Source: DASVBE01 sp963770375
GTDB taxonomy: Bacteria > Actinomycetota > Actinomycetes > Streptosporangiales > Streptosporangiaceae
NCBI GenBank assembly: GCA_963770375.1
Contig: CAVYPM010000003.1
Span: forward strand, 12,181 to 76,180
Direction: 5' to 3'
DNA length: 64,000 nucleotides
Below the pieces are notes generated by a model. That model made no database searches. It was not told the DNA's origin and saw only the letters and a program-made list of their open reading frames with translations. A program made the position numbers and the translations under genes. Below are positions 16,656-24,936 of the stretch, in pieces. Every line of letters begins with the position of its first letter. Position 1 is the first letter of the stretch.

Positions 16656-17438
16656 ATGACCACCGACCTCGATCACCTCGCCATCGGCACGCCGGCCCTG
16701 ACGGACGGCTGGGAACTGTTCGGCGGCCTTCTCGGCGGGACCTGGGCCTACGGCGGCGACTCCCCCGGGTACTGGTGGGGCCAGCTGGAGTTCGCCACCG
16801 GCCCGAAGATCGAGCTGCTGACCCCCACCGGCGGGCCGGACGCCGCGTTTCTCGAGCGCTTCCTGGCCAGCCGCGGCGCGGGCGCGCACCACCTCAACTT
16901 CCTCGTCTCCGACATCACCGAGGCGCTGGCCAGGACGCGGGCCTTCGGCATCGAGCCGGTCGGCGTCAGCCTGGACCATCCCCGCTGGAAGGAAGCCTTC
17001 CTGCACCCGCGCCAGGCGCACGGCATCGTCATCCAGCTGGCCCAGCAGGAGGGCTCCCCGGTCTCCCCGCCGCCCGCCGGGCTGCCCGGGCCGGGCCCGG
17101 CGGCCGGCTTCAGCCTGATCGAGCACCACGTCGGTGACCTGGACGGCGCGGTGCGGCTGTTCCGCGACGTCCTGGAAGGCCAGCACAGTCTCGACGGCCA
17201 GCCGGGCCCGGCCCGCACAGAAACCGCCAGCACGGAATCCGCCAGCACGGGGACCGCCGAGCTGACCTGGCCCGGCGGCAAGAGGATCCGGCTGGTGCAC
17301 GAGGACGGCCTGCCGCTGGGCGGCGCGCTGCACCACGTCAGCTTCACCCGCACCGCCGGGGAGTTCAGCGCCCAGGACCGCGAGCGCGCGGGCCTGCTGG
17401 CCAAGCGCCTCGGCGTGGGCCTGGAGCTGGGCGGCTAA
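16656..17438 (+). CDS. VOC (glyoxalase-like) family protein, two domains
   Basis: 260 aa with two vicinal-oxygen-chelate modules: the first at about 1-130 (LDHLAIGTPALTDGWELFGG, then GAGAHHLNFLVSD), the second from about 150 (SLIEHHVGDLDGAVRLFRDV, then GGALHHVSFTR). The layout recalls methylmalonyl-CoA epimerase or glyoxalase-like proteins, but metal ligands and substrate cannot be assigned with confidence. Ser/Thr/Ala repeats between the domains (TETASTESASTGTA) form a linker. It starts at ATG 16656 in the CCCCATGACC context with no strong ribosome site, so it may be leaderless. Two CTTAGGCGG copies 12 bp apart lie just upstream (16603-16623). Confidence 0.8.
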   Translation: MTTDLDHLAIGTPALTDGWELFGGLLGGTWAYGGDSPGYWWGQLEFATGPKIELLTPTGGPDAAFLERFLASRGAGAHHLNFLVSDITEALARTRAFGIEPVGVSLDHPRWKEAFLHPRQAHGIVIQLAQQEGSPVSPPPAGLPGPGPAAGFSLIEHHVGDLDGAVRLFRDVLEGQHSLDGQPGPARTETASTESASTGTAELTWPGGKRIRLVHEDGLPLGGALHHVSFTRTAGEFSAQDRERAGLLAKRLGVGLELGG

Positions 17439-17456
17439 GCGCCGGCCTGCCCCCGG

Positions 17457-17999
17457 TCAGCTATCGCGGCCGGATGGCTCGACGTCAGCTTCGGTCGAGG
17501 TGAGATAGGCGCGCAGCGACATGTGAGCGAAGTGCAGCAGCTCGGGCGCGGGCCCACGGCTGGAGCGCTGCGGGGTGATGGACACCGGGACGAGCGTCAC
17601 GGTCTGGAGTGCGCCGTCACCGGCGAGGACCCGCCGGAGTGCATCGGTGATGGTGACGAAGGTGTCCAGCGGGGTCAGTTGATGCGCCGGCCGCAGGTCG
17701 GTCGGGTCAGCGGACGGCGCGGGCACCTCGCAGTGCCCCTCATCCCCGAAGCAGCCGCCGTGACCGAACACGGTGAACCGCCCGGCGTAACCATGCTCGG
17801 CGGTCCGTGGGGTATCGGCGGTAGCCGCCGGATCGTTAAGGAACAGGCGCACCTCATAAGAGCTCCCGGAATGATCAACTCCGGTGAAAACCAAGTCTGC
17901 CCGGGTGAATGCGGCAAGGCCTTCTTCTGGCGGGAAAGGAAGGCTGATGATGAGGGTCTGCTCAGTACTGCCTGCGCTGGCTGCGGCCGCTGTGACCAT
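17457..17999 (-). CDS. Stand-alone tyrosinase C-terminal-domain-like protein
   Basis: 180 aa. The sequence (ADLVFTGVDHSGSSYEVRLF, then HGYAGRFTVFGHGGCFGDEG) resembles the extra C-terminal beta-rich domain of larger bacterial and eukaryotic tyrosinases/polyphenol oxidases, which shields the copper site until it is removed. Here it is a separate gene with its own strong ribosome site (GAGGAGGA) before ATG 17999, 9 bp downstream of the tyrosinase stop. A Cys/His cluster (HGGCFGDEGHC) could bind copper, by analogy with Cys motifs used in fungal tyrosinase copper loading. No MelC1-type caddie gene is present, so this protein could act as lid or copper chaperone in trans. That role is an inference. 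Confidence 0.7.
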   Translation of the reverse strand: MVTAAAASAGSTEQTLIISLPFPPEEGLAAFTRADLVFTGVDHSGSSYEVRLFLNDPAATADTPRTAEHGYAGRFTVFGHGGCFGDEGHCEVPAPSADPTDLRPAHQLTPLDTFVTITDALRRVLAGDGALQTVTLVPVSITPQRSSRGPAPELLHFAHMSLRAYLTSTEADVEPSGRDS

Positions 18000-18008
18000 C
18001 GTTCCTCC

Positions 18009-18808
18009 TCAGCCGATGACCTGGGCGGCGTACTCATAACCCAGTGTAGAGATGTCCAGGACCTTGCTCACGGTCACCGGCCACGGCGCCAGCACCTGGC
18101 CCAGCAGACCGGCTTCCGGGCTGGTCCCATGAGGGCTGATCTGCCACAGATACCACAGCCGATCGATCATGGCGTGGTGCGCCCAGAACACCGGATCGTA
18201 GGACGCGATCGGCACCACCGACATTGCCCCGCCCACCCAGCCGTGCACGCCGTTATGAATGCTTTCCACAAGCGTGCTGAATTCGCTGAAGGTGGTGGCT
18301 CTCAGCGCCCGGGCCACGGTCCCCGTGCGGGGCAGCTCGTCAGGAACGTCCGGATCCCGTACCGTCACTGGGTCTGGGCCGTCTGTTATCGCGCCGGGCA
18401 GCCTTTCCCTTATCAGCTCGAGGTAGTCATCGCTCAGGGTCACCGGGCCGGCCGCCAGCGGGTTGTCCCCCCGGCCGGGTCAGCCAGATACCCCGTTGGC
18501 AAGCCGTCCGCGTGCGCCGCCGCTGACGTCCAGTCCCACCAGGGAAGGCTGACCGTCAGGGTCTGGTCGCCGCGGACCCGGCGCAGCGCGTCGGTCAGCG
18601 CCAGCTCGAAGAAGTACAGGTAAGCCCGGTGCCAGGGCAGGAACTGCAGCGTCCCGTGCTGGCAGTACCCGGGCAGCGGCAGTCCGTGCAGGCCGGCATG
18701 GTAGGCCCATCCGCGGTCGTCGTGCAGGTTGTACACCGCCGCGAAGGCATCCCGGAAGTCAGTTAATTCAGCAGTACCCAGCGTCGCAATGCTTTTCCGA
18801 ACCCCCAC
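18009..18808 (-). pseudogene. Tyrosinase (type-3 copper monophenol/diphenol oxidase), frameshifted
   Basis: The 5' frame (18808 to about 18470) holds the CuA site: HAGLHGLPLPGYCQHGT, then LPWHRAYLYFFELAL. The 3' frame (about 18465 to 18009) holds the CuB site: HNGVHGWVGGAMS and DPVFWAHHAMIDRLW. The frames meet at a run of six C (18467-18472): losing one base of the run gives DPAGGDNPLAAGPVTLSDDY, as expected. The corrected length is about 266 aa, near that of Streptomyces MelC2. The GTG start at 18808 has AAGGGGGG 7 bases upstream. No signal peptide is seen, as for MelC2, which is exported with a partner. The six copper-ligand histidines appear intact, so the indel is probably a homopolymer error. 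Confidence 0.88.
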
Positions 18809-18876
18809 CGCAAACCCCCCTTGGCCGCGTGCGCCCACCCACCTCCGCAGGAGCCAACGGGCTTATCATTACACGG

Positions 18877-19557
18877 CTAGGGCTCCGCGGGCGGGCCAGT
18901 CTCCCCGAGGCGGTAGCCCGCCCCGGGCACGGTCCCGATCACCGGCGGGTCGCCCAGCTTGCGGCGCAGTGTCATCACCGCGACCCGCACCGCGTTCGTA
19001 AACGGGTCAGCGTGCTCGTCCCACGCCTTCTCCAGGAGCTCCTCGGCGCTGACCACCGTGCCCTCGGCCCGCATCAGCACCTCGAGCACCGCGAACTCCT
19101 TGGGCGCGAGCTCCAGCTGCCGCCCGTCCCGCCAGGCCAGGCGGCGCGGCAGGTCCAGCCGGATCCCGGCCCGGTCCAGCACCGGCGGCAGGGCGGGCCG
19201 GGCCCGGCGGCCAAGCGACCCGACCCGGGCGACCAGCTCGGCGAACGCGAACGGCTTGGTGAGGTAGTCGTCCGCGCCGAGGTCGAGGCCGTCCACCCGG
19301 TCCCAGATCCCGGCCGCCGCGGTGAGCATCAGCACCCGGGCTTCCCCGCCCATCGCGACGATCTGCTTGCAGACCTCGTCGCCGTGCACCTTCGGCAGGT
19401 CGCGATCGAGGATCACCACGTCGTAGCGGTGCACGGCCACGCGCTCCAGCGCCGCTTCCCCGTCGTAGCAGACGTCGACGGCCATCGTCCGCCGCCGCAG
19501 CCCCTTGGCGATCGCGTCGGCCATCAGCCGCTCGTCCTCGGCCACCAGCACGCGCAT
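18877..19557 (-). CDS. OmpR-type response regulator, CutR-like
   Basis: 226 aa: receiver domain (phospho-acceptor Asp51 in VVILDRDLP, Lys101 in YLTKPF) plus a C-terminal winged helix (LELAPKEFAVLEVLMR, then FTNAVRVAVMTLRRKLGDPP and GAGYRLGE). No kinase gene adjoins it; the nearest suitable kinase is at 24937-26040, which has a CutS-like build. Its own promoter region holds three GGATAA/TTATCC boxes (19591-19621), a likely autoregulatory site. It lies directly upstream of the tyrosinase gene, on the same strand with a 68-bp gap, so it may co-transcribe with or control tyrosinase. Confidence 0.9.
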   Translation of the reverse strand: MRVLVAEDERLMADAIAKGLRRRTMAVDVCYDGEAALERVAVHRYDVVILDRDLPKVHGDEVCKQIVAMGGEARVLMLTAAAGIWDRVDGLDLGADDYLTKPFAFAELVARVGSLGRRARPALPPVLDRAGIRLDLPRRLAWRDGRQLELAPKEFAVLEVLMRAEGTVVSAEELLEKAWDEHADPFTNAVRVAVMTLRRKLGDPPVIGTVPGAGYRLGETGPPAEP

Positions 19558-19590
19558 GAGGCGCCTCCCCGTGTGGTCGCGCCCGTGACA

Positions 19591-19621
19591 TTATCCGCGC
19601 CATGGGATAAACGGAGGATAA
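19591..19621. promoter_or_regulatory. GGATAA boxes, candidate response-regulator site
   Basis: TTATCC at 19591-19596, GGATAA at 19605-19610 and GGATAA at 19616-19621. The two direct copies are exactly 11 bp apart, one helical turn, as typical for OmpR/PhoB-family binding. The first two copies form an inverted repeat with an 8-bp spacer. The site is 34 bp upstream of the response-regulator start (19557) and 48 bp upstream of the divergent glycosyltransferase start (19669), so it could serve both. Confidence 0.5.
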
Positions 19622-19668
19622 GCGCTGGCCTTACCGTCCCGGTACGCCCGGTTCCGTAAGCCAGTGGC

Positions 19669-21189
19669 ATGCCTGTCCGCCTTCTCTCCCGTCCTGTCCC
19701 TGGAGTCCCGGACGTCCGGCGGCCCGCCCGCCGGCCGGACGGGGCGCTGCTCGTTCCCCCGGCTGCGGCCCTCGCCATCATGCTGTGGGGGCTCAACGGG
19801 CCGTCCTACTGGCGCGACGAGGCCGACACGGTCTCGGCGGTGGCCCGCTCGCTGCCCCAGCTGATCCGGATGCTCGGCCACGTCGACGCCGTGCACGGGC
19901 TGTACTACCTGCTGCTCTGGCCGGTCGCCCAGGTCGCGGGCACCGGTGAGATGGCGACCCGGCTGCCGTCGGCGCTGGCGATGGCGGCGGCGGCTTTCTG
20001 GGTCGCGGCGATCGCCCGGCGGCTGGTGTCCCGCCGCGCCGCCCTGTGCGCCGGGCTGCTGTTCGCCGCCCTGCCCGAGGCCAGCATGCAGGGGCACAAC
20101 GCCCGCCCGTACGCGATGGTGATCGCGGCCGCGACGGCGTCCAGCTACCTGCTGCTGCGGGTGGCCGAGGATCCCCGGCGGGCGCGGGTTGCCGGGTACG
20201 GCCTGTCCCTGGTTCTGCTCGGCTATCTGCACATGTTCGCGCTGCTGCTGGTCCCCGTGCACGCGATCGCGCTGGCCGGGCCGGGTGGCGTCCGGCCGCA
20301 TCAGCTTTTCCGGCGCTGGCTGGCCGCGGCCGCCGCGGCGTGCGCGGCCGTCGTCCCGCTGGTGCTGCTGGGCTGGGCCCAGCGCGGTCAGATCGGCTGG
20401 ATCTCACGGCCCGGCTGGCACGAGGCGAGCCAGCTCGTGGTGGCGCTGACCGGCGGCGCGGTGCTGGCCAGCGGCCTCATCGGGCTGCTGGCGGCGGGCG
20501 GTGCGGTGCGCCTTGGCCGGGCCGGGCCGGGCGGGAGCGGCGCCCGCGCCGGCGGCGGGCGGCGGCTGGCCTGGCTGGCCGTGCCGTGGCTGGTCCTGCC
20601 GCCGGTAGTGCTGTTCGCGGTCTCGGCGGTGAAGCCCGTCTACTACCTCCCCTACGTGCTGTTCTGCCTGCCCGCGACGGCGCTGCTGGGCGGCGCCTTC
20701 CTGGCCGGGCTGAGCTGGCCGGCCCGGGCGGCCGCCGCCGCGCTGGCGGCCGCGCTCATCATCCCCACGCAGATCGCGATCCGGGTGCCGGGCAGCGGCG
20801 GGTCGCTGTGGCCGGCCGACCAGATCCTGGCCGCCGGGGCGCAGCCGGGCGACGCGATCATCTACCCGCAGGGCGGCATCCCGCCGTGGGATCTCGCCTA
20901 CGCCGACGGGTTCGGGCGGCTGCGGGACATCGGCCAGGCGGAACCGGGCGCGGCCACGGGCCGGCTCTACGGGGTCAGCGTGCCGCGATCCGTGCTGCTG
21001 CACCGCGAATGCGGGGTGCGCCGGATCTGGGTCGCCGAGATCGGGCCGCAGTGGCGCAGCCTCAGCGGGTATCTGGCGCCCGGGTTCCGGCTGGCCGGCC
21101 AGTGGGAGCCGTTCGGCGCCGCGATGCGGCTGTGGCTCTACCAGCAGACAGGTGCGGCGGGCGGGCCGGATGGCGCATGCTGCTGCTGA
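19669..21189 (+). CDS. GT-C-fold membrane glycosyltransferase (GT39-like)
   Basis: 506 aa with about 10-11 hydrophobic segments. The first extracytoplasmic loop has GPSYWRDEADTVSAVARSLP: the acidic DE pair is where dolichyl/polyprenyl-phosphate-mannose-dependent GT-C enzymes place the catalytic residue. HNARPYAMVIAAAT and LGYLHMFALLLVPVH follow as in GT39-like DUF-type transferases. A soluble C-terminal domain extends from about residue 385 to the end and finishes in CCC. Likely acts outside the membrane with a polyprenyl-phosphate sugar; acceptor unknown. It is divergent from the response regulator. Confidence 0.8.
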   Translation: MPVRLLSRPVPGVPDVRRPARRPDGALLVPPAAALAIMLWGLNGPSYWRDEADTVSAVARSLPQLIRMLGHVDAVHGLYYLLLWPVAQVAGTGEMATRLPSALAMAAAAFWVAAIARRLVSRRAALCAGLLFAALPEASMQGHNARPYAMVIAAATASSYLLLRVAEDPRRARVAGYGLSLVLLGYLHMFALLLVPVHAIALAGPGGVRPHQLFRRWLAAAAAACAAVVPLVLLGWAQRGQIGWISRPGWHEASQLVVALTGGAVLASGLIGLLAAGGAVRLGRAGPGGSGARAGGGRRLAWLAVPWLVLPPVVLFAVSAVKPVYYLPYVLFCLPATALLGGAFLAGLSWPARAAAAALAAALIIPTQIAIRVPGSGGSLWPADQILAAGAQPGDAIIYPQGGIPPWDLAYADGFGRLRDIGQAEPGAATGRLYGVSVPRSVLLHRECGVRRIWVAEIGPQWRSLSGYLAPGFRLAGQWEPFGAAMRLWLYQQTGAAGGPDGACCC

Positions 21190-21216
21190 CAGCCAGCCGA
21201 GCAGCGGAGGCCAGCA

Positions 21217-21444
21217 ATGACCAGCACCGGTGGCAGCAGCACCCCCGACGTCGCGTCCCGGGCGGCGCTGCTGAAGGAAACCGCCGAGCACCATGACCCG
21301 TACGAGAAGAGCCACGCGCCGCACAACTGGTGGGACTGGTACTCCGCCTACATGATCGCCCGCGAGCAGGGCCAGTCCCCGGACGTCGCCGCCGCCACCG
21401 CGGGCCGATACATGACCGACGTGCTGGGCGTCGCGAGCCTGTGA
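21217..21444 (+). CDS. 75-aa conserved hypothetical protein
   Basis: Helical, polar protein with the core KETAEHHDPYEKSHAPHNWW followed by DWYSAYMIAREQGQSP and a final AGRYMTDVLGV. The HDxYEKxHxxHxWWDWYxxY pattern recurs in small actinomycete proteins and at the end of some glyoxalase-like proteins; no function is known to me. It starts at ATG 21217, 27 bp after the glycosyltransferase, in the same direction, so it is probably in that operon. Confidence 0.65.
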   Translation: MTSTGGSSTPDVASRAALLKETAEHHDPYEKSHAPHNWWDWYSAYMIAREQGQSPDVAAATAGRYMTDVLGVASL

Positions 21445-21526
21445 GCCGACTCGGGGAGCCACCCCGCGCGGCTGGCCCGTGACGGCAGGGCCCGCGCCGC
21501 GGCCACCGTAACCCTTGAAAAAACCC

Positions 21527-23174
21527 TCAGGCGCTGAGCAGGTCGCGGCGCCGGAAGGCGGCCAGTGCGGCGAGGGCCGCGGCCAGGCCGAGGCCGGCCA
21601 TGACCGCGGCGTCCGCCGCGCGGAAGGGCTGCGCGGGCACCAGCCCGACGTGGGCGAAGGGCGTCAGGTCCACGAGCCAGCCGGGCGCGCCGAGCAGGGC
21701 GCCGACGGCCTGCCAGAGGAACGTCACGGTGACGATCCCGTAGCCGATCGCGGCGCTGGCCCGGGGGGTGACCGCGTAGGCCAGGGCGGCGAGGCCGAGG
21801 AAGAGCGCGGCCACCGGCAGGCAGTTCGCCGCGGCCTCGAGCGCCCGCGGCAGCGTGATCCCGGCCCCGCCGGACACCGCTCCGGCCCAGGTCAGCACCC
21901 CGGACGTGAGCGAGATCAGGGTGATGCCGCCCGCCGCGATCAGCAGCCGCCCGCCGAGCCAGCGGACCCGGCTGACGGGCAGCGCGAGCAGGGTCTCGAG
22001 CTGCTGGCCGGCCTCCTCGCGGCGGGCCGTCCCGACCTGCGCGCAGGCGAACAGGCTGACGGCCAGCATGACGAAGAAGAAGACGAAGGACAGGTAGCCG
22101 GCCGGGGTCGCGATCGAGCCGGTCCCGAGCTTGCCGAGCTGGCGGGCCGCGTTCTTCGGGATGTCGGCGGGTGACACGCCGCCGGACACGAGGCCGAGGA
22201 TGAACATGAAGACCGCGAAGCAGCCGGTCCAGGCGAGCAGGCTGTCGCGCTGGCTGCGCAGGGCCTGAGCGGCCGGGGAGGACAGCAGGCCCAGCCGCGG
22301 CTCCGCGCTGCCGCGGGCGGGGAGCAGGCCGCTGCCGAGGTCGCGGCGGGCGGCGAGCCGCGCCGCGGTGCCGAGCAGCAGCACGCTCGCCGCCGCCGGG
22401 AGCAGGAGCACGGCGGGCCGGGCGCCGGTGAACGGGCGCAGCTCCTCGGCCCAGCCCAGCGGGGTGGCCCAGCGCAGCCAGCCGGCCCCGCTGGCGGTGT
22501 CGGCGACCGCCCGCAGCAGCAGGAACAGCGCGACCGCGGCGCCGCCCAGCTCCAGGGCGACCCGGCGGGACGGGGCGAGCTGGCTCGCCACCGCGCCCAG
22601 CCCCGCGAACACCGGTATCACCGAGACCGTGGCCAGGGCGAGGTAGGCCGACCCGGCGGCGGGAAGGCGGCCGGCCACGAACCCGGCGAACTCCGCCGCC
22701 CACAACGCCAGCGCGGCCACCCCGATCGCGGCCATCGCGGACCAGTAGGCCGTGCGGCGGCTGATGATCCCGGCGAGCACGAGCTCCGTGCGGCCCGCGT
22801 CCTCCTCGCCGCGCAGCGCCTGCGCGGTGGCCACCAGGCCGAACGCCGCGGCGGCGATGGCCAGCGTCCCGCCGACCCGCCAGGCGCTGTAGCCGGCCAC
22901 CGTCAGCAGGCCGTGCGGCTCGCCGTAGAACAGGCGCAGCCCGGTGTTGCCGCCGAAGTCGCGGGCGAACGCCAGGCGGTCCGGCCGCGGCCGGGTAGGT
23001 GCCGCGGTAGCCAACCGGCTGGATGAAGGAGTACACCGCGAACAGGTAGCCGAACGTCGCGGTCAGCACGCGGCCGCCGCGCAGCACCCGGGCCGCGACG
23101 GCGCTGGCCGGGCCGCGGGCCGTCCTCCTGTGCGAGCGGCGCATCGGCCGTGCGTCGTGGCTAACGGCTGACAT
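21527..23174 (-). pseudogene. ABC-2 type exporter permease, frameshifted
   Basis: The N-terminus (ATG 23174 to about 22985) gives ATFGYLFAVYSFIQPVGYRG, the typical first segment of this permease family; the rest (DRLAFARDFGGNTGLRLFYG onward, to 21527) is in another frame. One missing base near 22979-22983 restores GTYPAAAGDRLAFAR. The corrected length is about 548 aa with some 12 membrane segments in two halves, as in permeases of two-gene drug exporters. It overlaps the ATPase gene by 14 bp. The indel is most likely a sequence error because both sides are conserved. Confidence 0.82.
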
Positions 23175-24078
23175 GGCCGTCGTAGTGCCGCAGGAAGATC
23201 TCCTCCAGCGAGGGCTCACGGCTCACCAGGGACGTGACCTGGTGCCCGGCCAGGGCGGTGATCACCGGCCCGTCGCGGCCCGCGATCTCGAAGCGGAGCA
23301 CGCTGGGGCCGGCCTCCGCCACCTGCACGCCGGGCAGCGGCGGGAGCTCGGGCGCCGGGCCGTCGAACGTGACCTCGATCGTGTGCGTGCTCAGGTGCCG
23401 CAGCTCGGCCAGCGTGCCCTGGTCGACCAGCTTCCCCGCGCGGAGGATCCCGACCCGGTCGCAGACGGCCTCGACCTCGCTGAGGATGTGCGAGGACAGG
23501 AAGACCGTCTGCCCGCGGTCCTTCGCCTCGGTCACGCACTCCCGGAAGGCCATCTCCATCAGCGGGTCGAGCCCGCTGGTCGGCTCGTCCATGATCAGCA
23601 GGTCCGCGCGGGTCGCCAGCGCGGCGATGAGCTGCACCTTCTGCCGGTTGCCCTTGGACAGGGTGCGCACCTTCTTCTTCGTGTCGAGCCCGAAACGCTG
23701 CACCAGCTGGTCCCGGTAGGCGGTGTCCACGCCGCCGTGCACCCGGGCGAGGAACTCCAGGGTCTCCGCGCCGGTCATGGCCGGCCACAGGTACGGCTCG
23801 CCGGCGACGTACGCCACCCGGCGATGCGCCCTGACCGGGTCGCGCCACGCGTCGGTGCCGAGCAGCTCGGCGCGCCCGGCCGTGGGCTTGTGGATGCCCA
23901 GCAGCAGGCGGATCGTCGTGGTCTTGCCCGCCCCGTTCGGGCCGAGGTAGCCGTACACCTCGCCGGCCTCGACGGTCAGGTCGAGATCATCCAGGGCCAG
24001 CGTCTGGCCGTAGCGCTTGGTCAGGCCCTCGGCGCTGATGGCCTTCGCCGGGCTGGCCTGCACCGGGCTGGCCGTCAT
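23161..24078 (-). CDS. ABC transporter ATP-binding protein (drug-export type)
   Basis: 305 aa. Walker A GPNGAGKTT, signature LSKGNRQKV (in place of LSGGQ), Walker B LLIMDEPTSGLDP and the switch His in SSHILSEVEAVCDRV are intact, and a C-terminal extension of about 80 aa follows, as in DrrA/CcmA-type ATPases. It is the middle gene of TetR - ATPase - permease: ATG 24078 overlaps the TetR stop (ATGA) and the 3' end overlaps the permease start. It drives an exporter whose substrate is not evident; the dedicated TetR suggests a toxic or self-made compound. Confidence 0.92.
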   Translation of the reverse strand: MTASPVQASPAKAISAEGLTKRYGQTLALDDLDLTVEAGEVYGYLGPNGAGKTTTIRLLLGIHKPTAGRAELLGTDAWRDPVRAHRRVAYVAGEPYLWPAMTGAETLEFLARVHGGVDTAYRDQLVQRFGLDTKKKVRTLSKGNRQKVQLIAALATRADLLIMDEPTSGLDPLMEMAFRECVTEAKDRGQTVFLSSHILSEVEAVCDRVGILRAGKLVDQGTLAELRHLSTHTIEVTFDGPAPELPPLPGVQVAEAGPSVLRFEIAGRDGPVITALAGHQVTSLVSREPSLEEIFLRHYDGHVSR

Positions 24079-24734
24079 CGGGCTGGCCTTCCCGGCTGGG
24101 CCGCTTGCAGCTGGTCGATCGCCGCCTGGGCCTGGGCGGCGAGCTCGGGGCTGAGCAGCGGCTTGGAGTAGAAGTCGAGCTTGATCCGGCTCATCCGCAG
24201 GTGCCCTTCCGGGGTGAAGATGCCGGCGCCCAGGGCCCGCGACAGCTGGGCGTGCATCGCGAGCAGGCCGGTTTCCATGGCCACGAAAAGCGCGGCGTAG
24301 CCCCGCGGGTCCGCGAGCTCACCGGGGTGGTTCTGGGCCAGCCAGGCCTCGCTGAGGTCGACCATCGCGTCGAACATCGCCGCGGCGGACGGGGAGCCGT
24401 CCACCAGCGACCGGGCGAAGTAGCGGTAGGTCAGCAGGATCGTGGGGTGCGCGGCGGCCAGGAACCCGGTGTCGGCGACCCGGCCGTCGCGCACCGCCTG
24501 CTCCTTGATGCGCACGATCTGGTCGAGCGCGAAGGCATCGCACGCGGCACGGAGGTCGTCCTTGGAACCGAAGTGGTGCCGCACCAGCCCGCCCGACACC
24601 CCGGCGGCCTTCGCGATGTCCCGGATCGTCGCTCCCTCGACGCCGCGCTCGGCGAAGAGGCGCAGTGCCGCGTCCCGGATCCGGGCCCGGGCCGTGAGAT
24701 CCCCGGCGGCCCGCTCGCCCAGTGACGTTGCCAC
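24075..24734 (-). CDS. TetR family regulator of the ABC exporter
   Basis: 219 aa. The N-terminal HTH (RIRDAALRLFAERGVEGATI then AGVSGGLVRHHFGSKDDLRA) is typical TetR; the C-terminal domain (residues about 80-219) binds an unknown ligand. It is first in the operon with the ABC ATPase and permease, so it would repress its own operon. TATAC/GTATA half-sites upstream (24745-24811) are the expected operator. It is divergent from the CutS-like kinase, so that kinase may share the control region. Confidence 0.9.
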   Translation of the reverse strand: MATSLGERAAGDLTARARIRDAALRLFAERGVEGATIRDIAKAAGVSGGLVRHHFGSKDDLRAACDAFALDQIVRIKEQAVRDGRVADTGFLAAAHPTILLTYRYFARSLVDGSPSAAAMFDAMVDLSEAWLAQNHPGELADPRGYAALFVAMETGLLAMHAQLSRALGAGIFTPEGHLRMSRIKLDFYSKPLLSPELAAQAQAAIDQLQAAQPGRPAR

Positions 24735-24744
24735 CCGGATCTCC

Positions 24745-24811
24745 CCTGGCTATACCTGCCGACAGCTTATTGCTCTTTCTGTACTGCTGACTATACGTAT
24801 GTATAGCCAGG
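24745..24811. promoter_or_regulatory. CTATAC/GTATAG operator region between TetR and kinase genes
   Basis: A palindrome CTATAC-GTAT-GTATAG lies at 24791-24806. The 11-mer CCTGGCTATAC at 24745-24755 recurs as its exact reverse complement at 24801-24811. Thus three half-sites of one motif lie in the divergent region upstream of the TetR gene (24734) and the kinase (24937). An AT-rich core is unusual in this GC-rich DNA, which supports a regulatory role. Confidence 0.6.
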
Positions 24812-24936
24812 GTGGCAAGGCCGGGCCGGGCGTGGCGGTCTTTATGCCGCGCTTATCCCGCCGGACGATAATGGGACACCCGGGCGCGAAAGGGAGGTCT
24901 GATGCGCATGCTGACGGCAGCGGCCCGGCCCGGGCC

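Noticed and set aside
17457..17999. A MelC1-type copper chaperone for tyrosinase
   Set aside because: MelC1 is about 120-150 aa with a signal peptide and a different fold pattern; this protein resembles the tyrosinase C-terminal domain instead.
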